NCBI GenBank assembly: GCA_913776245.1
Contig: CAJYLO010000020.1
Coordinates: 108,960-172,959, forward strand
Source of the DNA: an uncultured Chryseobacterium sp.
GTDB taxonomy: Bacteria > Bacteroidota > Bacteroidia > Flavobacteriales > Weeksellaceae
Direction of reading: 5' to 3'
DNA: 64,000 nt
Part shown: positions 1 to 7,666 of the stretch, piece by piece
Layout of the letters: every line of letters begins with the position of its first letter
Numbering within the stretch: the first letter of the stretch is position 1
Translations under genes and position numbers: made by a program
Notes under the pieces: generated by a model
What the model was told of the DNA's origin: nothing
What the model saw: the letters and a program-made list of their open reading frames with translations, nothing else
Databases searched by the model: none

Positions 1-1
1 T

Positions 2-208
2 CATACAGTTAATTTTACGAGTGGACTAAAATATGATTGGAGTAAAGAAGAAATAGAATTTGGAAAATACTTAAATATTAGTTTAGAGCATCTTATTGAA
101 GAGATTGTAATTAGCCCTTATGCTCCAAAGTGGTTTTTTGACTTAGTTTATAATCTTTGTTTAAAATATAATATTAAAAAAGAAATTAGATATTCTGATT
201 TAAAATAA
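2..208 (+). CDS. C-terminal part of an unrecognised protein (cut by the window edge)
   Basis: An open frame enters from the left edge and runs 68 codons to TAA at 206-208, followed at once by a terminator. The visible tail is rich in Lys, Ile, Glu and aromatic residues, with a segment ending in YSDLK. No motif is recognised and the start lies outside the window. It is called as coding because the frame is open to the edge and ends cleanly at a terminator. Confidence 0.6.
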   Translation, partial: HTVNFTSGLKYDWSKEEIEFGKYLNISLEHLIEEIVISPYAPKWFFDLVYNLCLKYNIKKEIRYSDLK

Positions 209-210
209 TA

Positions 211-240
211 AAAAAGCTTCCAATTTTGGAAGCCTTTTTA
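211..240. terminator. Bidirectional rho-independent terminator
   Basis: The stem GCTTCC/GGAAGC has an AATTTT loop and is flanked by A-runs on the left and T-runs on the right. It can therefore serve both the truncated plus-strand gene and the converging minus-strand hsp20. Confidence 0.8.
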
Positions 241-696
241 TTATTGAATCTCAATAAGCTTAGGTTCTTGCTTTCTTGCTTTTTCTGTTTTCGGAATGTT
301 GAGTTTTAGCACACCATTTTCATATTTTGCCTGGATCCGTTCCTCATCCACAACATCTTTTGCCAGCTCAAAACTACGCGAAAAAGACTGGTAGCTGAAT
401 TCTTTTCTCATATATTGGCCGGTTCTGTCTTCTGCTTCATTTTTTTTGGTAGATGAAATTGTCAGAAGATTACCTTCCAAAGTGATCTTGAAATCTTCTT
501 TTTCCAATCCGGGTGCAGCTACTTCCACTTCAAAGCAATCATCAAGTTCCCTGATGTTTACAGATGGAAGTGTGGTTCTTGTTGAAGAAAAATTATTATT
601 GCCCCAGTTAAAAAGTTCGCGGCTGAAAAAGTCATCGAACAATGTTCTCGGACTGGCAGGGAACAAATCGCCAGTGTTTCTTTTTACAATTGACAT
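241..696 (-). CDS. hsp20: Small heat shock protein, Hsp20/alpha-crystallin family
   Basis: A cytoplasmic ATP-independent holdase chaperone that binds unfolding proteins under stress. At 151 residues it has the usual family length. The N-terminal arm (residues 1-42) precedes an alpha-crystallin domain (about 43-135) that ends in the family signature NGVLKLNIPK. The C-terminal LIEIQ supplies the I-x-I motif used for oligomer assembly. The gene is transcribed alone, with a terminator just after the stop. The upstream region carries a sigma-54-like promoter and two 14-bp direct repeats set 20 bp apart, which suggests stress-activated control. The identification is firm; the regulation is inferred. 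Confidence 0.95.
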   Translation of the reverse strand: MSIVKRNTGDLFPASPRTLFDDFFSRELFNWGNNNFSSTRTTLPSVNIRELDDCFEVEVAAPGLEKEDFKITLEGNLLTISSTKKNEAEDRTGQYMRKEFSYQSFSRSFELAKDVVDEERIQAKYENGVLKLNIPKTEKARKQEPKLIEIQ

Positions 697-750
697 AACA
701 AACTGATTTTAAAAGGTTAAACAATATTTTTTATAAACACATTTCCATAA

Positions 751-768
751 ATCCCAATGGTATGCCAA
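751..768 (-). promoter_or_regulatory. Candidate sigma-54 (-24/-12) promoter of hsp20
   Basis: On the minus strand the sequence reads TTGGCATACCATTGGGAT. This resembles the sigma-54 consensus TGGCACG-N4-TTGCW, with a good -24 half and a weaker -12 half (TTGGG instead of TTGCW). No TAnnTTTG box is seen between here and the hsp20 start. The call is tentative because of the poor -12 element. Confidence 0.4.
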
Positions 769-780
769 CTGTTTTTATTG

Positions 781-814
781 TGAAATTCTGTCATTTTAGA
801 TGAAAATTTGTCAT
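781..814. promoter_or_regulatory. Tandem 14-bp direct repeats upstream of hsp20, likely activator sites
   Basis: TGAAATTCTGTCAT (781-794) and TGAAAATTTGTCAT (801-814) match at 12 of 14 positions and start exactly 20 bp apart, about two helical turns. They lie upstream of the sigma-54-like promoter, where an enhancer-binding protein would sit. The repeats are seen directly; the binding role is inferred. Confidence 0.5.
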
Positions 815-820
815 CCATGA

Positions 821-850
821 AAAAAGGCTTCCGAATTCGGAAGCCCATTG
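821..850 (-). terminator. Terminator of rny
   Basis: A perfect 20-bp palindrome, GGCTTCCGAATTCGGAAGCC (826-845), has an A-run on its left. On the minus strand this reads as stem-loop plus T-run, just beyond the rny stop codon. Confidence 0.75.
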
Positions 851-872
851 TTTTTATATTCTGAAATTTTGA

Positions 873-2444
873 TTATCTGGCGATGTTCACAGCTCTTGTT
901 TCCCGGATTACAGTTACTTTGACCTGACCTGGATAAGTCAGCTCATTTTGAATCTTTTCAGAGATGTCATAAGAAAGCTGGTAAGCATTTTCGTCATTTA
1001 CTTTTCCGCTTTCTACCATCACTCTAAGCTCTCTACCAGCCTGGATAGCGTAAGCACTGGAAACACCTTCGAAGCTCAAAGCTGCTGCTTCCAGATCTTT
1101 TAATCTTTGGATATAAGATTCCAGAACCTGTCTTCTGGCGCCCGGTCTTGCGCCTGAAATTGCATCGGCAACCTGAATAATCGGTGATAGGAGAGAGGTC
1201 ATTTCAATCTCGTCGTGGTGCGCACCAATTGCATTGATCACTTCAGCATTTTCACCAAATTTTTCAGCCCATTGCATCCCAAGAAGTGCGTGTGGCAATT
1301 CGGATTCCTGTTCAGGAACTTTCCCGATATCGTGCAACAGACCAGCTCTTTTCGCCAGTTTAACATTTAATCCTAATTCCGCAGCCATAGTTGCTGCAAT
1401 ATTGGCGACTTCTCTGGAGTGCTGTAATAAGTTTTGACCATAAGAAGAACGGAATTTCATTCTACCAACAATCTTTACCAGCTCAGGGTGAAGCCCGTGG
1501 ATGCCAAGATCAATGATAGTTCTCTTTCCGACTTCTATGATTTCTTCTTCAATTTGTTTTCTGGTTTTATCCACCACTTCTTCAATTCTCGCCGGGTGAA
1601 TTCTGCCATCAGTAACCAATCTGTGAAGTGACAATCTTGCGATCTCTCTTCTTACCGGATCGAAGCAAGACAGTAAAATGGCTTCCGGTGTGTCATCTAC
1701 AATGATCTCAACGCCTGTTGCAGCTTCCAAAGCACGGATATTTCTACCTTCACGGCCAATGATTCTACCTTTGATCTCATCAGACTCAATATTGAAAACA
1801 GAAACCGAATTTTCGATGGCCTGTTCTGTTCCGATTCTCTGGATCGTCTGGATAACGATTTTTCGCGCTTCATTTTTCGCATTAAGCTGCGCTTCTTCCA
1901 TAATGCTTTGGACGTGTGCCTGAGCTTTGGTTTTTGCTTCTGCTCTCAGAGATTCTACCAATTCGCTTTTTGCTTCTTCTGCGGAATAGTTGGAAATTTT
2001 TTCCAGCATTTCCACTTTCTGAGCGGTTGCAACATCCAGGTCGTGCTGTTTTTTCTGAAGAACCTCCAGTTTTTTGTTATAATCGCTGATTTGCTTTTCA
2101 AGATCTTTTTCCAGCTTTCCGGCCTTGCTGAGCTCATCATTAAGCTTACTTTCCTTGTCTTTGATGCGTTTCTCAGACTCCTGCATTTTCTTTTCTCTGG
2201 ACTGGATGTCTGCATCGTGCTGGGATTTCAGTTCAAGAAATCTTTCTTTGGCTTGAAGCTGCTTTTCTTTTTTTACGGCTTCTGCCTGTACATTAGCTTT
2301 TTCTATAATGTTTTCGGCGCTCTTCTTGGCGTCTTCTATCATATATTTTGCCTTAGAATTGATAGAACTTTTCCCGAAGAAAAGTCCTGCTACGGCTCCT
2401 ATCAGAAGTGCGACAACACCGATAATAATGGTAATTGTGTCCAT
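873..2444 (-). CDS. rny: Ribonuclease Y
   Basis: A membrane-anchored endoribonuclease that starts mRNA decay. It has 523 residues, the usual length. A transmembrane helix (about 5-25) is followed by a long charged coiled coil (about 28-195). A KH RNA-binding domain contains [15 protein letters not shown], and an HD metal-dependent phosphohydrolase domain contains LLHDIGKV and a downstream GAHHDE. The start is set by the transmembrane segment at the extreme N-terminus. It lies downstream of zapA and the 6S-like RNA on the same strand and ends at its own terminator. Confidence in the function is high. Confidence 0.97.
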   Translation of the reverse strand: MDTITIIIGVVALLIGAVAGLFFGKSSINSKAKYMIEDAKKSAENIIEKANVQAEAVKKEKQLQAKERFLELKSQHDADIQSREKKMQESEKRIKDKESKLNDELSKAGKLEKDLEKQISDYNKKLEVLQKKQHDLDVATAQKVEMLEKISNYSAEEAKSELVESLRAEAKTKAQAHVQSIMEEAQLNAKNEARKIVIQTIQRIGTEQAIENSVSVFNIESDEIKGRIIGREGRNIRALEAATGVEIIVDDTPEAILLSCFDPVRREIARLSLHRLVTDGRIHPARIEEVVDKTRKQIEEEIIEVGKRTIIDLGIHGLHPELVKIVGRMKFRSSYGQNLLQHSREVANIAATMAAELGLNVKLAKRAGLLHDIGKVPEQESELPHALLGMQWAEKFGENAEVINAIGAHHDEIEMTSLLSPIIQVADAISGARPGARRQVLESYIQRLKDLEAAALSFEGVSSAYAIQAGRELRVMVESGKVNDENAYQLSYDISEKIQNELTYPGQVKVTVIRETRAVNIAR

Positions 2445-2493
2445 AAATTTATATATATTGAGTTTTAATTGTCATTTTCAAATTTTGTAAAAA

Positions 2494-2552
2494 GTGATGT
2501 GTGAGAAGTAAAAAGTTCAAATCTTATAACTTTTCACCGCTAACTTTTCACA
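2494..2552. repeat. Low-complexity inverted word repeat ahead of rny
   Basis: Between the 6S-like RNA and rny, a left half (ATGTGTGAGAAGTAAAAAGTT) faces a right half made of AACTTTTCAC and TAACTTTTCACAT across about 10 bases. The halves are imperfectly complementary and built from the repeated word AACTTTTCAC. It may be part of the rny leader. Function unknown. Confidence 0.5.
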
Positions 2553-2553
2553 T

Positions 2554-2722
2554 AAAAAAAACCTACAACAGTTCAGTTATAGAGTAAACTCCATAAAAAC
2601 ACGATTTGGACTGATTTTCATTTTCTGTAATCTGCGCAAGGCAGCACGCCATCAAACGAACTTTCGTCCGGTAATTTTTAATTGTTGAGTTTACTTCTTT
2701 GTGTTAGAACTATTGTAGGCAA
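2554..2722 (-). ncRNA. ssrS: 6S-like regulatory RNA (flavobacterial 6S type)
   Basis: 6S RNA mimics an open promoter and binds housekeeping RNA polymerase. The segment folds as one long interrupted hairpin. CCTACAA (2562-2568) pairs with TTGTAGG (2713-2719), then AGTTC with GAACT, then GTAAACTC with GAGTTTAC. These enclose a large central region with an inner hairpin near GGCAGCACGCC. An A-run at 2554-2561 becomes a T-run on the minus strand, fitting a terminator-like 3' end. It sits directly after zapA on the same strand, the known location of 6S genes. The exact ends are approximate and the family call rests on fold and context. Confidence 0.7.
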
Positions 2723-2737
2723 CTTGTAGCCGGAATA

Positions 2738-3025
2738 TTAATCTTCCAGCTGTTCCAGGAGCGCATTGATCTTACTCACACGCTCGTTTGTATTTTTTAT
2801 ATTTTTCTCGTTATTTAAAGAATATACTTCTGCATTGGTTCCCAGTTTCAAAGCGCACATAGCAAGAGCATCCTGTTTGTCTCTCACATCAAAGCTTGCC
2901 TCGAAATCCTTGATCATTGTTTCTATCTGTTTTCCCACTTTCCGAAGGGTTTCTTCTTCGGCAGCAGGCACATTCAGCGGATAGTTTCTCCCGGCAATAT
3001 TGATTGTTATTCTTCTGAAATCCAT
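2738..3025 (-). CDS. zapA: Cell division protein ZapA
   Basis: A Z-ring-associated protein that crosslinks FtsZ filaments at midcell. It has 95 residues. The N-terminal beta segment (RRITINIAGRNYPLNV) is followed by the conserved helical part (EEETLRKVGKQIETMI) and a long C-terminal coiled-coil helix. The order small coiled-coil gene, zapA, 6S RNA, rny fits a conserved flavobacterial cluster. The upstream gene ends 3 bp before this start, so the two are co-transcribed. Confidence 0.9.
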   Translation of the reverse strand: MDFRRITINIAGRNYPLNVPAAEEETLRKVGKQIETMIKDFEASFDVRDKQDALAMCALKLGTNAEVYSLNNEKNIKNTNERVSKINALLEQLED

Positions 3026-3028
3026 ATT

Positions 3029-3334
3029 TTATAAACCGTTATTTTGAAGTTCGGAAACACACATATCTATTTCTTTTACCAGTCTGTTGATATGATTTTT
3101 CATCAGACGGTTATGTTCGGCATTTCCGGATATCGCTGAATAGAGTTTTAATTCTTTATTTTCTTCTGCCAAATTCTGGTTCCTGCGTCTTTCTTCTGCA
3201 TATTCTTCTTTCAGCTTTTCTAGTTCATCGGACTGTTCTGCATATTTTTCCGAAAGATTCCTGAACTTCTTATGAAGGTTGAGAATCTTTTTTTCCAATA
3301 CAGAAAAGTTGTTTTCTAATTCGCTTAGCATCAC
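3029..3334 (-). CDS. Small coiled-coil protein co-transcribed with zapA
   Basis: A 101-residue, almost entirely helical protein with no membrane segment. Residues about 5-75 are a continuous coiled coil (for example KLKEEYAEERRRNQNLAEEN). It lies 3 bp upstream of zapA and behind a TAnnTTTG promoter. Context suggests a division-related partner, perhaps analogous to ZapB. That role is inferred from position and coiled-coil form only; I do not recognise a named family. Confidence 0.8.
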   Translation of the reverse strand: MMLSELENNFSVLEKKILNLHKKFRNLSEKYAEQSDELEKLKEEYAEERRRNQNLAEENKELKLYSAISGNAEHNRLMKNHINRLVKEIDMCVSELQNNGL

Positions 3335-3356
3335 CAGAATTAAATTCTAACTTTTA

Positions 3357-3364
3357 CAAAAATA
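3357..3364 (-). promoter_or_regulatory. -7 box of the coiled-coil/zapA operon
   Basis: The plus strand reads CAAAAATA, which is TATTTTTG on the minus strand, a perfect TAnnTTTG Bacteroidota -7 box. It lies 22 bases before the ATG of the coiled-coil gene. Confidence 0.6.
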
Positions 3365-3508
3365 GGAAAAATTAATGATGAATTAAAGGCTTATTGTTGT
3401 TTTGTTAAAAGAGTATGCTTTTTATTTGATTTTTAGAGATTTAAAGTTTTTGTCAACGCCTGCTTTTTCTTTCAAAGCTTAATAAAATATTACAAAGATG
3501 ATATCCTG

Positions 3509-3640
3509 CGCAGCTGCGTGAGGGCGGAAGGCATTGTCGGAGCTCCTCCGCCGGAGGCGGAGAGCGACTGCCTGCAGACCGACCTTTTAAGAATTACGCG
3601 CTCGCGGAGCGAGCGCGTAATTCTTAAAAGGTCACGTCCT
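3509..3640. repeat. GC-rich structured element with a perfect 25-bp hairpin
   Basis: This fills most of a 342-base gap without genes (3335-3676). Arms 3581-3605 and 3609-3633 are exact 25-base reverse complements around a GGA loop. Just before, CTCCGCC-GGA-GGCGGAG forms a second hairpin inside outer pairs AGGCA/TGCCT and GTCG/CGAC. The block is far richer in GC than its surroundings. It resembles a REP-type or mobile non-coding element. No coding frame is convincing. Confidence 0.65.
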
Positions 3641-3666
3641 AAAAAAAGGACCTAGACAAGTCCTTT
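3641..3666 (-). terminator. Terminator of the menG-porT operon
   Basis: AAAGGAC (3645-3651) pairs with GTCCTTT (3660-3666). On the minus strand the second arm runs into a T-run (3641-3647). It lies immediately after the porT stop. Confidence 0.75.
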
Positions 3667-3676
3667 CATATTGATT

Positions 3677-4483
3677 TTATTCGAATTTCAGTACCAGCAT
3701 AAATGCCCGGCTTTGCATCGTGGAAATGGCTGGTGTCCAATAAGGTGGTGTGCTGGATTTGTCCTGAACCAACTCATTATTGGTGAAAAAAGTTCCCCTG
3801 AGTGCCGGTGTCAGTTTGAACCTGCTGAAGTAAAACTGTATCCCGATTTCTGCAGACCAGCCGAAGTTATGACTGGTTGTCCGGAATGTATTGACACTAT
3901 TATCACCTTCTGAACGTTCGTTGGATTGCAGATTCATCAGATAGTTGACTCCCGCTGCAGCGTACGGACGGGAATTGTACCAGCGGTCACCGTGGATCTC
4001 CAGCAAAATAGGAACATCAACATAGGTTGATTTTACAATTCTTTTTTTATCTACATCAGTCGGATCTATCACCGGCGCAAGTGTTCCGTCCGGTAAAGGA
4101 TATCCTGAAGGGTACATTTCGTTAACTTTATCAAAAGTATTGAATGTAAGCTCTCTTTGTACGAAATGCAAGCCCGGCTCAATTCTCAGATCCAGAAATT
4201 CATTAAGCCGCATTTTCCCGATAAGTCCTGCGCCAAAGCTGTAAGTAGGCTTGGATTCGACAAGGTTTTTATTACCATCTGTTCCATAAATAGGATTCAG
4301 AACCATTTTATAGTCAAAATTATTGGCAGCAAGATAAAATCCATAAGTAAATTTATAGGTGTCCATTGCTTCCATATTTTCCGGTCTGTCTTTGGTTCGG
4401 AAAAGGTTATTGAACGTCTGTGCATGGAGATTGCTCCCCAAAGCAAGACTTAGTAATAAAATCTTGATCAATCGCTTCTTCAT
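3677..4483 (-). CDS. porT: PorT family outer membrane protein (type IX secretion / gliding)
   Basis: An outer-membrane beta-barrel protein needed for the type IX secretion system (SprT in gliding species). The 268-residue protein has a signal peptide ending near LGSNLHAQ. The mature part is made of alternating beta strands typical of the family (FGAGLIGKMRLNEFLDLRIEPGLHF, in part; the barrel strand AEIGIQFYFSRFKLTPALRG). It starts 1 bp after menG, the same pairing seen in other flavobacteria. gldB and gldC at 9.8-11.2 kb belong to the same motility/secretion theme. Confidence 0.85.
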   Translation of the reverse strand: MKKRLIKILLLSLALGSNLHAQTFNNLFRTKDRPENMEAMDTYKFTYGFYLAANNFDYKMVLNPIYGTDGNKNLVESKPTYSFGAGLIGKMRLNEFLDLRIEPGLHFVQRELTFNTFDKVNEMYPSGYPLPDGTLAPVIDPTDVDKKRIVKSTYVDVPILLEIHGDRWYNSRPYAAAGVNYLMNLQSNERSEGDNSVNTFRTTSHNFGWSAEIGIQFYFSRFKLTPALRGTFFTNNELVQDKSSTPPYWTPAISTMQSRAFMLVLKFE

Positions 4484-4484
4484 C

Positions 4485-5210
4485 CTATTTTGTAGCTTTA
4501 TAAATGGTGGCTATTCCTAAACTTAGTTTTTTGTATTCTACTTTTCTGAATCCTGTATTCAGAAGTATTGATTTCATTTTTTCTCCGTAAGGAAAGGCAT
4601 TTACGGAATCCGGAAGGTAGGTGTAAGCACGGTTGTCTTTAGAAATCAGGCGGCCGATTGCCGGCAATATATTCTTAAAATAGAACATATAGAACGGTCC
4701 CAAAAATCCTTCGACTTTGGAGAATTCTAATATATAAATGCTCTTGTTTTCTTTCACAACTCTTCTAAGCTCAGAGAGACCTTTTTCCAGATTTTCGAAG
4801 TTCCTCACTCCAAATGCAACGGTTACACCATCAAATTTATTGTCTGGAAAAGGAAGTTGTTCCGCATCGCCTTTCTGCATAGTGATCTTACCGTCAAGAT
4901 TTTGCCTTCTGATTTTCTCGATTCCCACATTCAGCATCTGCTGGGAAAGGTCAAGCCCAACCACATCTGAGTTGGTTCCTTTCTGTACCGCCAATGCTAA
5001 ATCTCCGGTTCCCGTAGCAACATCCAGAACAAGTTTCGGATCATCATTTCTAAGCCAGCTGACAAGCTTGTTTCTCCAAAGTACATCTATTTTCATAGAT
5101 AACACATGATTCAGAAGGTCATATTTCGGAGCAATGTTGTCAAACATATCTTCGACCTGACTTTTTTTGCTGTTTTCGGAGTTGTAAGGTGTAACTTTAT
5201 TGTGATCCAT
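4485..5210 (-). CDS. menG: Demethylmenaquinone methyltransferase
   Basis: A SAM-dependent methyltransferase (UbiE/MenG family) that performs the last step of menaquinone synthesis; Bacteroidota use menaquinone. It has 241 residues. The family N-terminus (FDNIAPKYDLLNHVLSM) is followed by SAM motif I (VLDVATGTGDLAL) and the signature GVRNFENLEKGLSELRRV. It is the first gene of a two-gene unit with porT. Length and motifs are normal. Confidence 0.93.
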   Translation of the reverse strand: MDHNKVTPYNSENSKKSQVEDMFDNIAPKYDLLNHVLSMKIDVLWRNKLVSWLRNDDPKLVLDVATGTGDLALAVQKGTNSDVVGLDLSQQMLNVGIEKIRRQNLDGKITMQKGDAEQLPFPDNKFDGVTVAFGVRNFENLEKGLSELRRVVKENKSIYILEFSKVEGFLGPFYMFYFKNILPAIGRLISKDNRAYTYLPDSVNAFPYGEKMKSILLNTGFRKVEYKKLSLGIATIYKATK

Positions 5211-5215
5211 TTTTA

Positions 5216-5275
5216 ATCTAATGATAAATGATAGTTGATAAATGATTATTTCTGATGTTTAAATCATTTGTTTTT
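5216..5275. repeat. TGATAAATGAT-type word element upstream of menG
   Basis: The words TAATGATAAATGAT and TTGATAAATGAT are followed by a complementary ATCATTTG-like half. The same words occur near serA (18452-18536), hisS (48450-48480) and dnaJ/grpE (59668-59752). Confidence 0.45.
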
Positions 5276-5285
5276 ATAAAATAAT

Positions 5286-5861
5286 TTACTGGAACTTATA
5301 GTAATTATTATAGTAATTGATGAAATCCTGTTTTCTGAATATCTTCGACCGGCTTTCTACCTTTGCAACATTTTTGATGAGTTTGTCATAATCTTCATCC
5401 AGATTATAATAAAAGTTTTCATCATATAATTTGCTGGTTTTTTGCACATCGCCCAGATAATGTTTTTTGTCGATCTCAATTCCGGGTTTTGCGGCCAGAA
5501 GTGAATCTTTGTTCAGCCCGTAACCATAATATTGCGTATTGATGTAATAATCTTTATGCGTAATATTCAGCAAACCTCTCACTTTCTCAACAGTAAAAGC
5601 TGAATCATACATCAGCTGTTTGTTCTGATTAAAAACTTTGATACTGTTTTTTCCGCGGTTCAGATCAACTTTAAGGTACTGACCGGCAGAAAGAATTTTT
5701 TCCTCACCATTATTAATCCTGAAATAATAAGTTTCCGGAGTCGGATTATCTACCAGATAATAATTTGGTTTTGCAAGGAATAAAAAATAGATTGCAAAAG
5801 CAAAAGCCATTGCCAGCACAGAAAAAATCAAACCTTTTACCGGAGCACTCAGATTTTTCAT
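5286..5861 (-). CDS. Membrane-anchored protein of unknown function
   Basis: A 191-residue protein with one N-terminal transmembrane helix (about 10-30, GLIFSVLAMAFAFAIYFLFL). A presumably periplasmic domain follows, with a beta-rich part (residues 35-90) and a Tyr/Asn/Asp-rich helical tail. It is not a lipoprotein. No family is recognised. It lies between menG and ribD with its own spacing, so co-transcription is unclear. Confidence 0.75.
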   Translation of the reverse strand: MKNLSAPVKGLIFSVLAMAFAFAIYFLFLAKPNYYLVDNPTPETYYFRINNGEEKILSAGQYLKVDLNRGKNSIKVFNQNKQLMYDSAFTVEKVRGLLNITHKDYYINTQYYGYGLNKDSLLAAKPGIEIDKKHYLGDVQKTSKLYDENFYYNLDEDYDKLIKNVAKVESRSKIFRKQDFINYYNNYYKFQ

Positions 5862-5923
5862 ATCAAGATTAAAGATGCGAATTTACGGATTTTTTTTCAG
5901 CCTCTATTTTTTAAAATCTGATA

Positions 5924-6961
5924 TTAATCAACAGCATTATTTCTGAAAAACAAAATCTCAGTTTCTCTCAGATTTTCTACATTATCAGCTTTAAAACTAA
6001 ACTTTGGTGCTTTAGTTCCGTTCAGGAGTTCAAGACCTGGATTTTTGAAAATAACGGCTTCATCCCAAAGGTTTTTGTCAATGAATTGTTGCAGTGTAAA
6101 GCTTCCGCCTTCTATAATTACGGATTGAATTTGCAATTCATACAATTTATCCAGAATTTGATTAATAGAATTTTCTCTGTTTATTTTGATGAATTTCAGA
6201 TGGCTTTCTTCAGTATTTTTAATCGAATTAAAAATAATGGTTTCCGCCTCGTTATTGTAGATATTGAAATTATTCGGAACCTCCAGATTAAAATCTATTA
6301 ATATTCTGATGGGATTCCGGCCTTCAATTTCCCTCACAGTCAGGCTTGGGTTATCGTGAAGTGCTGTGTTTTTTCCAACCAGAATGGCGTGCTCCTCACT
6401 TCTCATCTGATGAACAAACTGTTTTGACAGAGCATTGCTGATTTGGTACGGCTGGAAATCCTTGTCCATAAAACCGTCCGCAGATTGTGCCCATTTCAGG
6501 ATGATGAAAGGTCGTTTTTCTTCGTGATAGGTAAAAAAACGTTTGTTCAGCTGTCTGCATTCACTTTCAAGAATACCTGATGCTACATCAATTTCCGCTT
6601 CGGTAATGATTTTTTTGCCTTTACCATTCACCTTGTCGTGGCTGTCCATTGCACCAATAACTACTTTTCTGAACCCGAGCTCTTTGATCTTCAGTGCACA
6701 AGGCGGCGTTTTCCCAAAGTGAGCGCAAGGTTCCAGGGAAACATAAATTGTAGATTCGGGAATGAGATGTTTGTCTTCATCTTTTACAGAATTGATGGCA
6801 TTGATCTCAGCGTGTGGTTCGCCTGCTTTTTTATGAAAACCTTCTCCGATAATTCTGTCTTTATAAACAATAACAGAACCAACCAACGGGTTTGGATAGG
6901 TTTTTCCCGAAGCTTTTTCTGCCAATTCTATACATCTGCGGATGTAACTTTCATCATTCAT
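5924..6961 (-). CDS. ribD: Bifunctional riboflavin biosynthesis deaminase/reductase
   Basis: It deaminates and then reduces the pyrimidine intermediate in riboflavin synthesis. It has 345 residues. The N-terminal deaminase domain (1-145) carries the zinc motifs HAEINAI and PCAHFGKTPPCA. The C-terminal reductase domain (about 148-345) contains PFIILKWAQSADGF and a conserved IEGG. No FMN riboswitch is apparent upstream, and the other rib genes are not in the window. A secreted protein gene ends 14 bp upstream. Confidence 0.95.
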   Translation of the reverse strand: MNDESYIRRCIELAEKASGKTYPNPLVGSVIVYKDRIIGEGFHKKAGEPHAEINAINSVKDEDKHLIPESTIYVSLEPCAHFGKTPPCALKIKELGFRKVVIGAMDSHDKVNGKGKKIITEAEIDVASGILESECRQLNKRFFTYHEEKRPFIILKWAQSADGFMDKDFQPYQISNALSKQFVHQMRSEEHAILVGKNTALHDNPSLTVREIEGRNPIRILIDFNLEVPNNFNIYNNEAETIIFNSIKNTEESHLKFIKINRENSINQILDKLYELQIQSVIIEGGSFTLQQFIDKNLWDEAVIFKNPGLELLNGTKAPKFSFKADNVENLRETEILFFRNNAVD

Positions 6962-6974
6962 TCTTCTGTAAGCA

Positions 6975-7628
6975 TTATTTTTTAGGTTCTACAGCAGTAG
7001 GTTTGTATGTAACAGGCGGAACGGCTGTTGTAATTACGGCCTCCATTAGTTTGCTTCTCTCTTTAGAAAGTGATCTGGAAGCGTATTTCAGATCGCCGGC
7101 AAGACGTTTGGAATAAGAAAATATCAGAAAAGATTTTTTGCCGTTGGTGTCAAAGCTTTTAAACCTGTCAATGTTATATTCTGCGTAAGATTCGCCTTCT
7201 TTTGGAGTTACGGTGATCAGATAATCCACAATCATTTCTTTTCCGTCCGGGCTTTCCGTAACACCAACAAAAGCATATTTGTCCTGATTTTTTTCTTTCA
7301 GTTTTTCAACATAATCCACTTTTTGCTTTGCAGCCATTTCCATGTCGATTTCCTTGTCAAAATAAGAGATATTGATAAGTTCTTTGTAGTTTTTGTAATC
7401 ATCATCTCTGAGCGTATATTGCTGCTGCGCCCAGGTTGCTGAATTTTGTTTGCTCCAGGCCAGAAAATATTCATTTTCATTGAATTTCAGTGGTCCTGGA
7501 ATATTCAGGCGGTCAATAACTTCCGTTGGAACTGCAGCTGTCGTTTCTTCGGTTTTAGTTTCCTGAGCGTAAACCAGGGACGAAAAAGCCAAACCGATTG
7601 AGATAGCAAGTAGATTTCTTATTTTCAT
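6975..7628 (-). CDS. Secreted protein of unknown function upstream of ribD
   Basis: A 217-residue protein with a signal peptide (MKIRNLLAISIGLAFSSLVYAQ) and no lipobox. The mature part is mixed alpha/beta with many charged residues and ends in a Pro-rich tail (TTAVPPVTYKPTAVEPKK). No known motif is seen. The close spacing to ribD (13 bp) suggests they may share a transcript, but a riboflavin role is not implied. Confidence 0.8.
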   Translation of the reverse strand: MKIRNLLAISIGLAFSSLVYAQETKTEETTAAVPTEVIDRLNIPGPLKFNENEYFLAWSKQNSATWAQQQYTLRDDDYKNYKELINISYFDKEIDMEMAAKQKVDYVEKLKEKNQDKYAFVGVTESPDGKEMIVDYLITVTPKEGESYAEYNIDRFKSFDTNGKKSFLIFSYSKRLAGDLKYASRSLSKERSKLMEAVITTAVPPVTYKPTAVEPKK

Positions 7629-7666
7629 ATATTTAAATTTGTTGTTTGTATCTAATACCTTTTAAA

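Noticed and set aside
1908..2468. Plus-strand 186-residue frame rich in Phe and Leu
   Set aside because: It is the antisense of the rny coiled-coil region, which often gives long Phe/Leu-rich shadow frames.
3671..3913. Possible 80-residue plus-strand gene
   Set aside because: It overlaps the 3' end of porT in antisense, shows no family resemblance, and is Cys-rich as a shadow of the beta-barrel gene.
6962..6975. FMN riboswitch upstream of ribD
   Set aside because: Only 13 bases separate ribD from the preceding gene, so there is no room for the aptamer.
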